Below are positions 39,960 through 52,106 of a DNA stretch of 64,000 nucleotides, piece after piece; positions within the stretch are counted from its first letter, which is position 1; each line of letters begins with the position of its first letter. The stretch is taken from the NCBI GenBank assembly GCA_029204225.1, contig CM055097.1, positions 65,780,268-65,844,267 of the forward strand. The letters run 5' to 3'. The translations under genes and the position numbers were made by a program. Under the pieces are notes generated by a model. That model saw nothing but the letters and a program-made list of their open reading frames with translations. It made no database searches and was not told the origin of the DNA. The DNA is from Diphasiastrum complanatum. Its lineage: Eukaryota > Streptophyta > Lycopodiopsida > Lycopodiales > Lycopodiaceae.

Positions 39960-40578
39960 CAATCTATCGAAGATTGCCAAGCAAGCTCTAGAATCCCATG
40001 CCGAGACATCCTATCACTTGCACTGGTTAGTAAGTTAGAATGAGGAACTGGCTGACCAATTAGCCAAGAAGACCAAGGACCTGGAGACTTGCCAAGCGGA
40101 GCTCAAAAAGAAACAAATGGAAGCTGCAGAAGAAGAGCTGAGGAGCCAGGAACTAAAAGGGTTGATCCAACAACAACTCCAAGGCCTCTTGCAGTTGCAA
40201 GATCATCTAAAACAGGCCTCTACAGAGCATCATCGGTGGACAACCACAATAGATGAGCTAGCACAAGTTAAACCAGAAGACATTGTTGTAGTGCCACCAC
40301 CTGGAGAGGCCATCCGGATGCAGAGATACATGGAATTGATCTAGAGGTATGAAACCCACAAGGCCAATGCCAAGGTTTATCAAGACCACCGAGAAAAGAA
40401 GCTGCTTGAATCCCAAAATCAAGTTTAGAAAATGCAGCAAGACCTGCAAAGAGTCCTAGAACAGATGAACCAGCTTTGGGACACTACCTACAAAGTACAA
40501 ACAAGGCTAGCTCAGTTGGAAAAGAAGGAAGACCAAGATGGACATGGCATGGGAGGACCATCCAAGGCTACCACTTGA
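39960..40578 (+). pseudogene. Broken coiled-coil ORF
   Basis: Reads NEELADQLAKKTKDLETCQA, then EAAEEELRSQELKGLIQQQL, HHRWTTTIDELAQVKPEDIV, a stop, YETHKANAKVYQDHREKKLL, a stop, MQQDLQRVLEQMNQLWDTTY and KATT-stop. Strong heptad pattern. Three separate coiled-coil frames of this kind occur in the window (see 20.8-21.3 kb and 45.4-46.1 kb), always next to LTR-retroelement debris. Confidence 0.5.
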
Positions 40579-40649
40579 TTATACACAAATCCAGTAATCC
40601 ATACTTTTGATGATCAACATTGACCTGCAATCCATTTTCTCAATGGACT

Positions 40650-42531
40650 AACGATTCATTTTTATGAGCTCTTGCCATTGTATCTCTGAATCTCAAAGAT
40701 TCACAAATAGCTCACGTAGCTAATTGTTCCAGCTCCAAAGAGGCATGGGACATTCTTACTGGTCTATCCGAAACGACAGATGTAACAACTCGTCTCTTCT
40801 TGAGAAAGAAGTTCCTGTCAATCAAGATGAGTGAAGCAACTCCAGTCACTGATCATCTAAATGAATTCAAACAGCTACTCAATCAGTCTCTCAAAGACCC
40901 AACACTACTAATGATACAAGATGAACGCATTAGAGGAGCCATGGATTGGTACCTCGATTCTGGTGCTTCTCAGCACATGACTTCATGTGAGTCCTTATTT
41001 GAAGATCTCACACCAGTAGATTCGAAGTATGTCTACTTCGGTACACTGCAGATTGAAGGTAGTGGATCCATTCGCCTTTATCTTTGAAATGGTAAATTGA
41101 CCTTGCTCAAGGATGTATTATACATATCCAAACTGACCAATAATCTATTATCAGTCAGCAAGATCACTGATCAGGGCAGTAGAGCCTTGTTCAATTTGAA
41201 GCAATGTACCATTTTGGACAAGAACGATAAAGAAATCTTCTCTGGAAACAGAGAAAGTATTTTGTACATTCTAAGTCACAAATATGCACTTTCCACTAAT
41301 GTGAGTACCTCAAATGCCCAATTATGGCATCAAATATTAGGACACCTAAACATGAGATCAATCTTGTATATGCATCACAATAGCATGGTCAAGAATTTAT
41401 ACTTTAATGCTGCCTCCACTGACATTTGACATGTCTGCGAAATGTGCCTACTAGGCAAACAGCTTAGATCAAGATTCCCAAGGGGACAAGCCACTAGAGC
41501 AAAGTCCATTCTAGAATTGATACAAAGTGACCTGTGTGGCCTATGAGTACTCCTTCTTTGGGTTCAACACTATATTTTATCACTTTTATCGGTAGTTATT
41601 CGAGATTTACTAGCATTATGTTCATTAAGAACAGTCTAAGGCATTCAACTGTTTTAAAGACTTTAAACAGTTCGTTGAGACACAGACTAGTCAACGACTC
41701 AAGACCCTTCGTACAAACAGTGGTGGAGAGTTCATGTCAGACAAAATGTCTAACTATTTGGCATCATTCGGCATTCATCATCAATTCACCATTAGCTACA
41801 CACCACAACAGAATGGAGTAGCCAAAAGAAAGAACCAAACATTACTAAATGTAGCACAATCAATGATGTCAAATGCTCAGCTTACCAAGAATTTTTGGGC
41901 TGAAGCTATTTCAATAGCTTGCTATATGTAGAACTATTCGAGTACCAAAGCAGACAACTCAAAGACTCCCTTCGAAGCTTTTTATGGCTACAAACCGAGC
42001 TTCCTAAGACACTATCGAGTGTTTGGTTGTCTTTGTTATGTACACATTCCCTCTGATCTGAAAAAGAAGCTTGACTCTGTCAGCTACAGGAGTATCTTCA
42101 TTGGATACTCGACGTCACACAAGGCATATCGAATTTTTGATGTCGAGTCAAGTCGAATCTCAGTTAGTCGAGATGTTGTCTTCCTCGAAGATAAATTCTT
42201 CGACTTCAAGCAGAAGCAACCAATGCAAGAGTTCATTTCAACGACTCCCATAACCATCGACAGGCCTTGACCCGCAACTGTTCTGATGAACATCGAAGAT
42301 ATCCTTGTCGCACAACAAGGAGAATCATCATCCCAGCAACTGAATGTTGTTCGAAGATCTGCTCGACATCGACAAGAGCCTGATCATTTCGTCCCTCAGG
42401 CTCAATCCATAGATCGATTCATGCATTCCGGCCCTCGGGAGACAACTGTCATCAGTTATTCATGGCAGGGTCTGATTTCAGATGAGTTTTTATGGGCCAT
42501 TAGAGCACGCCTGCAACTATTCCAATCCTGA
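40650..42531 (+). pseudogene. Ty1/copia gag-PR-INT fragment
   Basis: Gag words (LKDSQIAHVANCSSSKEAWD, TRLFLRKKFLSIKMSEA, VTDHLNEFKQLLNQS) run almost directly into protease (WYLDSGASQHMTSCESLF), so the zinc knuckle has been deleted. Then come LKDVLYISKLTNNLLSVSKI, the GAG-pre-integrase motif LWHQILGHLNMRSI with CEMCLLGKQLRSRFP, and integrase (FMSDKMSNYLASFG, YTPQQNGVAKRKNQT, KNFWAEAISIACYM, VFGCLCYVHIPSDLKKKL). It ends after VVRRSARHRQEPDHF without RT. Several stops and shifts. Same family as the split copia at 10.86 kb. Confidence 0.85.
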
Positions 42532-43859
42532 GTATTCGTCAACAGCTAAATCGATCCTTTGAAGTTGTTGACAGTTCTAAACCTTGGAACCAATCTATGA
42601 AATGACTTTGATCCCGCATGCGGCATGTATACTGATTCATCATCAACAATAAGAAAGCCTCAAGTGCACCTACCATGATTCCGAACTAGTGATCTTTCAT
42701 AAAATTCGACCTGCACTCATGTATCAGATTTTCTCGAATCGATCCAATCCGATTCTGAATCGGATTTCTATATTTTCACAGCTGTCAACCAAGACTGAAG
42801 GGCGTGCCTTTCAACAGGCCATCGAAAATTTGCAGGCTACATATTTATCTTCATGTTGACGGACAGTTAGTCATGAGTAAAAAAATATTGGACCCTTTTC
42901 GTGCCTCCCTAATCGGTGCAATCAAGAGGGTGAGAATGGGCTTGGATCTCCAACCGGGTGAGTAGTCGATGTAGTACGGGCTTCGATCCAATGGGGAGGG
43001 GGTTAAACTGCGGATCTAGATGGAATCTAAGCCTACCAAGGGTGTCAATTTTCACATAAGATCTAGATGTGGAATGGCTTAGATGTTGGGTGTAACGCTT
43101 GACATCTTCCTATCTCCTTTAGGGTTTGGGTTTTTAAATGGATCCTCTTCTTGGATCATGGCCTTCTTGAGTTATTCAGGCTCTTTGAGCTCTAAATCTT
43201 CATCACATGAGGCTTATCTTCTCAAGGAAGGCGAGCAATGGAAATGAAACCTACCTATGGATCTTATTGATTACTACGAATGAGGTTCTAACACCTATTT
43301 TACTATTGTGTGATTTTGTGGATTAAGAGATTGAAAGCTTGAGCTAATGATCATTCTAAATGTGATAGCCTGATTAGGAAATAACAATCAAGCATTCAAG
43401 CATCCACAATCAATCATACAAGTGTCCGTTGTTGTAAAATCTGTTGGGGAGATGTTGGGCTTTGTCTTCGCTTGGTCTGCAATCTTGTTGACCTTTTGAT
43501 ATTGGCTTTCCCGGTGAATCTGGATTCTGGAACTCCTTTTTGGTTGTTTTGTCAACATTCCTTGGTGTAGTTCGGCGGCATGATAACATGCAATATTCGT
43601 TGGGCACTTTCAGCATTTGTTATATGATCAAAGGTTGAACTTTTTTCATACCAACTCGATGAGGAGAAACTGGATTTCCCTGCTAGCTCGTTTGACAGAA
43701 TTTCTGCACTCTCTTTAACTTTTGATTGTGTTTTCAGTGAGCAATGGGAAAGTTCTCATTCTGAGTTTTGATTCCTCCATATTCGAATTGAATGATACAG
43801 TCCCCTTATAGCTCACATGAACATCCTCTAACCCGTTGGAAGAATCTTTACCAGAATCA
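42532..43859. other. Unassigned stretch
   Basis: No protein motif recognised. The segment 42880-43100 is GC-balanced and differs from its surroundings. Confidence 0.35.
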
Positions 43860-46750
43860 TCCATTAGAAGAATCTAGTAGAGGGGAAAAAAAGGCGTACA
43901 ACCAAGAAGGGAGAAAAAAGGTGTGGCTAAAAGTTAGGAAATATTTGGCAACAAAGTTGAGCTGCAAGGGGGAATACGGAGAAGATATATGTACAGGGGA
44001 ACAAGGAAAATAAAATTGGGAAATATGTACAGGGGAAGAAAGGGAAATGTACAAGGGGGAAAATAAAAAGAAAATAAGGAGGAGAAAATGAGGTAATGGT
44101 GAAAAACAATAAAAATAAAAATGAAGTTGCGTTCCGGGATGCTTTTTCTGGACTTTTTTTTTTTTGAAAAAAGACACGAGGTCTGAGATGCTTCAGGGAG
44201 CCTTTTCTAGTTGTTGGCCCTTCGCATCTTCGGCATCGCAGTTCTTTCGATGGATTTCTACAACTGTACGAACAAAATGGGACCACAATTGGCTGCGCGT
44301 TGTGGATTGCGAGCGGATTGGGCCGAATGTCGGGTGTATATTTCCATGAAATCTTTTCATGTACCATCTTTTCAGCCTCGCTATATTAACAAACGACGTT
44401 GAAGACAAGCGATGGTAGGTCCGGTACAAGAGAATCTGATCCACGATGGTCGTCGTTTTGAAGACTTTATTTGGGTCGAAACAGTACTCTCCAAAACACA
44501 TATCCCACCTGGTATCCACCTTGGCTACGATCAGTAAGGTCTCCATATGGTAATAGGCTTCCAGTACAATGGGATCTGGAGAATTAGCCGCGTCAGTCAA
44601 AAAGCGGTTGAGCGCTCTTTGGAAAATGATGGTTGTGCTCCAACCCTTTTCTGACTTTATGATTGGCCAGTTGTAGGCCCCGACACTAGGAGTCTGCAGG
44701 GCTGACCAAGATCACCTTCTGGGCATTGGGTGGTACATTGGATCTACCCGTAGAACCGCATGAGCCGTAAGATATTCTTTGATAAGCTCTGGGTTGCGTA
44801 AAAGTGCCGCCTTCCTCCACTTTGGTTGAGGATGCAGGAGCGAAAGGATATCAGTCAGCTTCTTTTTTCGAGCTTTCCTGGTGGTGTATAGCCGCCTCTT
44901 GTTGTGACATCTGGATATTTGGCTGGGTGAGGAGGAGGTGAGAGGTGGGGAAGAAGTGCGAGGAGGATGAATGGAAAGTCTGAAATTTGGCAAGGATGCC
45001 TGATGGTTGGGGACCTTGGACAATGACATTATAATGAGTCGAGGCCGCATTATAGCAGACGATTAACATGGCTGGATGATATTGGTGGCAGTCATGATAT
45101 AGGGCTCTGAGCTCGTTACAAGCGAGGCGGAGGGCGTCAGGATGTGCGACAACGGTGGTTTTTGGCATTGCTTGATATGCTCTACGAGGGCGTCGGAAGG
45201 CTTCTCTAATCCTGTTGGCTAGTACTCTGGCGCGTACCACCTGCTGGTGTTGTGAAGATGAAGATCCGAATTAGAGAGAGGGGGAGCAGAGAAAGGCAGA
45301 GAGAAATAATAAAAAGCTAGTCTAATTAAGTATTGGAAAATGAAAGGTAAATTACCGTCTAAAGCAGTGGAAAATTCTAGAATGGCATTGAACTACTTTT
45401 TGAGGGTTCTTAATTGGCCTTCGGCTGCCTGGAGCGCTTGCTCATCTTCTTGGAGCATGGCGCGTAGGGTTGTCAGCTCGGTATCCTTGGTGTGGAGCTT
45501 AATGTCATGAAGCTTTTTTTGATCCTGGTAAGTTTGCAGCACACGGCCAGAGTGGTCCTTATAATATTCGGCGCGCTTCCTCTACAACTTTTGAGCGGCC
45601 AATGTTTTGTCTTCTGCCACGACTACCATCTGATCTAGGGCAACCTCTTGGATGGCCTGCACCTGTTGGTTTGCTTGTTGGACTTTCATTTCCAGGGCTG
45701 CTTGTTGAGTCTTGAAGTTGGTTTGGGCTCGCGGATTCTCTGTTCGCTTCTTCGAGACATTACGCTCCAATTGGTAGACATAGTCCTTGAGGGATCTCTA
45801 TGAGGCTTGGAGAGATTCGGATTCATGTTCCAGCGTTGTCTGTTTCATGACCAGGTGTTGGCGGTTAGATTGATAAGTTTGTCATACTGTGTTCTCCTGA
45901 AAAATCTCTGGAGGATGGCCATGTATTGTTGGTGATATTGAGCTATTGGCTTTCTTGATCTGGTCGGTCACCTGATGGACTAAGTTCTGTGACTCTCTTT
46001 CCTCTCTTTTTCTCTCTCTTGGTTCAGTCGCGCGACCTGATCAATCAAGGCCTGCAACGTTTGCCTCGCCACCGATTGGCCATGGGATTGCTCAATAGCT
46101 CTTTCGGAGAGCATCTAGTAGAGTTGATGTTGAAGGCCCGTTAAGGTGGTCCAGCAGCTCAGTGCCTGAGTATCCCAGTTGGCCGATTGCGACAGAGTTA
46201 TGACAGATGGTAGAAGAGATGTGGTGACGGAGATGGTGGTGATTAGCGGAACGATGGTGGTGAAAACGGTGGTAACAATGGGAGTGACAATGGAGGTGAT
46301 CGGAGTAGTGATGATAGAGACGAGTGTGGGGCGAACAGGAGACGAAACAATTGAAATAGAGACAGAGAGGGTGGATGAGGTGGCGATGGCACGAGTGGCG
46401 ATGGTGGGAGCGATGGAACTTGTGACAACGATCGAGATAGGGGAAATAATTATAGGGCGGATAGGGCTATGCACAGGGGACGCGATCGGAACTATGTGGG
46501 AAGAGCGGATGGGGCCATGTGCAGGGGGGGACAATCTGAACTTTGGGATTGCTGGGCTAGTGCGTGTTTGAGTGGATGGCGTAGGAGAGGAGGTAAAATG
46601 GCCGACCAACAGTAGCGCAAGAGCATGTGAGGAGAGGTTGGCAGATGGAGAGGAGAGTGGGGGCGTTTTTACACCTAGATGCTCTAGATGCATATAGGCG
46701 ATGACGGTGATGAGACCACCGCAGGTGATTCGTGAGGGGTGCTTGAAAGC
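43860..46750 (-). repeat. Unidentified protein-coding repeat, copy B (longer)
   Basis: Minus strand, in order: a Ser/Thr/Ile-rich low-complexity open frame (46693-46115), a coiled-coil region (about 46100-45360; AALEMKVQQANQQVQAIQEV), a GT..AG-bounded gap that looks like an intron (about 45355 to 45242), then RARVLANRIREAFRRPRRAY, HPQPKWRKAALLRNPELIKE, NAANSPDPIVLEAYYHMETL, TRWDMCFGEYCFDPNKVF, LLYRTYHRLSSTSFVNIARL and a C-terminal stop at 44193. The 44193-44600 part is open for 135 codons. About 1.55 kb of it is shared with copy A. No known domain recognised. Confidence 0.55.
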
Positions 46751-49329
46751 AGCCTATAACTCTTTCACGAGAAACGAGGCCCAATCATAGACTGTGTCCA
46801 GTCCTCCCATCATGGTCATCTTGATGATGACCTGCTTGGATACACGGAGGGGACGATGGGAACTGACAATTATGGTGGCGAATAGAAAATCTATCGCATG
46901 ACAACTCAATAGAAAGCACACGACTCTATGCTCACCAATAATAATATGGAATTTTGGAGCTTCAGGAGGGCTAGCTATAAGGTATGATTACTTGCATGCA
47001 GATGTACTCTCTATCAAAGAGAAAACTTCCAATAAAACGTACAATGTGAGGCGTCGAGTCCACCAATAGTTTATAAAAGAAACATTGGAATTCATACAAG
47101 GAAATAAGAAAGCATTGTTTTGTTTACAATATACGTGCAAGCATGATCATTAAAAACTATATAAAGGGGAACAACTAATATAAGATACCTTCTACTTGGA
47201 AAAAATGAGAAAAAGCCATTGGTCTCGAAAAACATCACTTTGTAAAACATTGGTGACAGAAACACAAATTATAAAAAATGCATCGTAAGTTTGCATTATT
47301 GAAGGAGAATAGATAAAATAATTTTCAGCCTCCAAACTTATTAACAGATTTGGTGTGATAATAATCCTTGGAACAGAATAAATAATAACTATTTCATTCT
47401 GCTTTGGGAGCAATGTCTAAGATTTTGACTGTTCAAATTATTTCATCAGCAACCAACTTCCAAAAGTGCATTGCCCTCTATTTGGAATTAACATCTGTTT
47501 AGCTCACTGCTATCTTGTACATGGTGTGATATCTAGATTTTTTACAAGAGAAAAGTATTAACAACCTATTCCCATGTACTTTGAACTTAGTGTGGCATAA
47601 GTTGTTGCAACTCAGGCTTTTGTTGTAACGGAGGTTACTGCCATAACAGTAATGCATGCCTGGTTTTTTTTTATGAGCTGGTTACATGCTACTAAGAGCA
47701 TGCAACCTAACAGTTATCTCACTGTGAGGTCAAAAAAAACATTATGGATTTCTCGCATGCATATTACCTGTTGCCTTTTGGGCGTGCATACTACCAGTTG
47801 CCTCCTTAACATGCATAATACCAGTTGTGCTTTGAGCTTTGATCAAGAAATTTCAGACTACTCTTAATGTATTTCACAATTTTGCTTATGTCATCCTCTT
47901 ACTTTGGTTGATGATCATTCCAAATTTGATGAAAATGGTTTTGTAGATTCTTGGAGAAAGAACCTCAATCTATTCCTGCCCAAACTCTCCTCAGCTGAGG
48001 ACTTAAATGAGAAAGTTTTAATTGATGCTTGCTAAATTGTCTACCTACCATATCATCTTGCTGTAATGTTAGGCTAACCTTGAGCCATATACTAGCGCTT
48101 GCTACTATCTTTATTTTCATTATCACAACTCAGGATCTATTATTTTAAATGCAACAGTGCATTAGGAACAACCATGTCAATCTCATTGGATAAAGGCCGT
48201 GTCGTATGGCTTTGGGCTTTAGAGAGGTGAACAGATGTCCAAAACTTTCCTCAGAAATAATGAATAGCCCAACATTGTGAGCGTAATAACCTTTGATCTT
48301 TTGAGCCCATGAGCTTTACACGCATGACCTCTTTATATAGGTGACTGCCACACATACTTCAAACCAGGATAAATGGTGACCGTCTAACTGCTGAAGTCGG
48401 AATAACTTTTTGTACTCTGAGAGAATTATTCAATGCTAAAAACTAATATAAACATTGAACATACGCCACAGGTGATAACCTCCATATGAAATTACAGAAC
48501 AGCGAGCTCCTTTAAGAGCTGCCCACATCTCACCGCACTGTCTCTGCCAGCTCCCTGCTGCCCATGGCACACTCGAGTGCCTTGGTAGAAATCTACGAAT
48601 AACTTGCGTTAATGTCAAATGGAAAACAATGGAAATAAAGCTCCAAAGGAGACTACAAAATAAAGTTCTCTGAATAAGTACAGAATAAATAGTCTGGATT
48701 TCCTCTCTTTGAAGAAAGGTTCAAAAATATAACATAACCAAACAAAACCATTTCTCTTTTGTCTTTTATTTGAAAGGTGACCACATGTGAGAGCATCATA
48801 TAAGGATGAAGGAGAGAGAAAGATCGTAAAAATAACTTAAGCACAATAACATTATTGCACAAAGCATAAACTCATCATGTGTTATTCTCTTGGAATAAAA
48901 CCTTAGAAAAATGTTTTACTGCCAAGGACAGAATGCCCTAAGGATTACTCCTTGGGCGATCAATTACAAATGGCTAACACTAGATAGCATTGTCCATGAC
49001 TACAGGAATGACAACCTTTTTGTAACGATATCTAAAACAAACATAAAGGTATGAATTACTGAGCAGAATGCTTGAGTTTGAAACTACAAAACTTAAAAAG
49101 CTCGTAAAGTTTGCTCTCTGCGATAATTTTCACCAGAAGAGGAATTCTATCACTAAAATGAGAGAGGAACGGTACCTGCAACCATAACACCAGATAGCTT
49201 CTCAGTGGTGTCTAACAATGGATAATCACTAGCAATGGAACTATAAAAGGCCTCCTTTATCTTCTCAATGAAGTTAAGCAAGTACCTGTATCAAACATCA
49301 CAAGGAAATGATGACCAGAAGTCCCAACT
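46751..49329. other. Region 3' of the transporter gene
   Basis: Contains the probable 3' UTR next to 49330. Three imperfect 27-bp units (GCATGCATATTACCTGTTGCC type) lie at 47753-47833. No other gene recognised. Confidence 0.4.
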
Positions 49330-52045
49330 TCAAAAGTCCTTGCCAGAACCAGACCTGTTCCAAAGGGGTGGGATGATCGTAGCATCATCTGTGGACTTCT
49401 GAGATAATCCGCCGTTATCAACTAGCAGTAATGGGTCTGTCTCCATATCTTTCATTATCTATAAGAAGTTGACGGCATAAGAGCATCCATATTAGCTCTA
49501 CTTGTAAAGAAACTACTAAACTATGTGTACAGGCCATTAATTAATTTAAACTAAAAAATCTAAACTCCTAAGCAAATCTGCTTTTTTTGGCATTTTTGTG
49601 CATTTTTTTGGGCTACTTTTGGGGGTGGGAAAATAAAAAAAAATTAATTAATTAATTAACTGTACGATTCACCACGGTTCCAACTAAAATTTTCTGAGAA
49701 CAGTACGGTTCACTACTGTACGGTTCTCAAAACCGTGGTGAACCATACACGGTCCATTAATTCTATGGAACCAAATGACAATTAGTAAGAAGAAGAAAAA
49801 AAATAATGATGAGGATGATAATTCAAATAAAATAATCGTCTTTAGATGTCATAACATTTTTAAATATAGGTATCACCAATATATGGTATGTTCGTCTTTG
49901 ATAGAGATGCCAGTACGAGAGGTGTTGAAAAACTTTATTACTTCTATTAAACCAACATGATTGTTTAAAATCCAGATACAATTTACATGAACATCTGCAT
50001 CCTTAAGTAAGTTTATCCAAAGCTCATTAATAGAAGGAAGCAAGGCGTTTAAGCAGTTACTTAGCCACTTAGAAAGGTCAGTCAGCATAGTTTTATAGAT
50101 AGATCAAGGTCTTTTAGGGACTTTCATATAAATTTCCACGCAACACACAAAAATTGAAGATTTGGGTAACAATTAAAGTTATAAGAATGACAAACATTTT
50201 GATGATATTTGCAAACAAATACAAAATTATTTGAGCATTTCTCCACACACAAAATGACAAACGTCTATGAAACTTACGAAAAACTTCCACCTCGGTAGAA
50301 ATTGAAGTATGAGTATTAGAAGATGAAACAGATGAGACTTTTTTCAAATTCAAATCCAAATAATTTAGAACTTTAGCTTTCCATTCAAATAACAAACTAT
50401 GGACTCCAATATATTCTTCAATACGGTAAGTGAACTTATTACTACTCGTCAATGTTTCATGAACATTTTCGAAACGCCTTTTTCAAAAAGGGTTTGAAAC
50501 GGGAAAGAATCGGCAAACCTTGGAGAAGCCCGTTCCGACCAAAATGGGTCGAAACGTTCCGGAACGTTCCTGGTCGGAACGATATTCATATAACTTTAAT
50601 TATTTTAATTATTTATATGAGATTTATCCTTTATAAAAACGTATTTTTTTTTTTTTTTGAGGGCATCGTTTCGAAACGAAACACGTTCTGGAACGCGTTC
50701 CGTTCCAGATTGGGCAACTAAGCACTAATCACCTACTAATCTAGATTCTATCATAGTTGTGTCGAACCGCGGTTCATTCAAAGAACAGCCAGTTCGAATC
50801 GGCCCGGTTCAAACCATTTTTTTGGTTCGAACCGAAGAAAAAAATACACGGTTCGAACCGTTTTTTGGCATTTTCCTGTTAGGAATTAATGGATTAATTA
50901 ATTCATTGTAGAGGCCAGCCTGTGTGCTAGAAGGCCTATTTCTATTTTTAGTATAGGTGCTATCTATTTTTAGTATAGGTACCTAAGTTAGTACCAATTT
51001 TGCTAGAATAGTATAGAAATCTATTTTAACCAAGTTAGCATAGATTTCTATTGTTAAGTCTTCATAATAGCATTTCAATTGCTATTGTAGAAGGATAGCT
51101 TTTGCTTTTCATTGTGGGCAGTCTCTATAAGAGTAGATGGGCGCCCACCTCCATTGTAATCTCGATTTCCAGCTTATGAAGCATAGCTTCTTGCAGTCTC
51201 TCTTCTTCTTCAGATTGTGGTTGATGTTTTGTGTGAGTACTAATAAGATTAGTCTACTCCGAATAAAGAATTTCTGCGATTCTAACATGGTATCAGAGCC
51301 ATCTCGTTAAGATCGGGATCTACGGAAGGAGAAGATCAACGCTGCAGGTTTTACTGGTGGAGATCGCATCTGGTGGGGGTGCTATTTGATGAAGGTTATA
51401 TCTAGTGGAGGCGTCATCATGTGCAAGTTTTTCTGGTGGAGGTCACATCTGGCGCAGGTAGCTTCTAGACAGGCAGCAGTATCAGACAGGCAGATCTGAG
51501 GGAGGCAACATCCAGGACAACAGAACAGGTGTTTTCTTGTGCATGTTTAATGTGGTGCAAGTTCATCTGAAGGTGGCGGCAGGAACCAGACAGGCAGTAC
51601 CTTAGGCAGCAGCGATCAGGACAGGTGTTCCTGAGGGCAGCAGCAGCTGGAGAAGGCAATACCTGAGTAGGTACATCAACTTATCTGTGAAGGATAAGGT
51701 GATTCCGCTGATCAGGAATGCAGTTGGGCCTAAGGATGCATGGGATATCCTTAAGAACACATATGAAACGGTAAGTAAGTCTCGAGTGTTGTTCTTGAAC
51801 AATAAGCTTCATACCTTGAAAATGGAATCAGAAGAATCCATTACAGATTTTATTACCAGAGTGAAGGATTTAAGAGATCAGTTGTCTTCTATAGGGGAAA
51901 TTGTACTTGATAATACTCTCCTCTCCGCAGCAGGGATGACCATACAAACGCCGATCCCGTAGCATCCCCCCGTGGGTCGGACTCGGAAAACCCTCCCAGA
52001 TGTGCTCGAACCCGAGAGGCGTTCCATGTGAACTTTCGACAAAAT

Positions 52046-52106
<61 letters not shown>

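Noticed and set aside
35950-45500. Copies A and B as the two LTRs of one large element
   Set aside because: They are protein-coding in character, strongly diverged, and show no TG..CA ends, primer site or PPT at the expected places.
46179-46571. Met/Val/Thr-rich plus-strand frame of 130 codons
   Set aside because: Complement of the low-complexity Ser/Thr/Ile-rich frame of repeat copy B; only one of the two can be real and neither shows a domain.
49165-49290. Possible extra minus-strand exon (YLLNFIEKIKEAFYSS-like)
   Set aside because: The segment is bounded by a donor-like CAG|GTACTT at its 5' end and an AG at its 3' end, so it reads better as a small intron in the 3' UTR of the transporter; no known family recognised.
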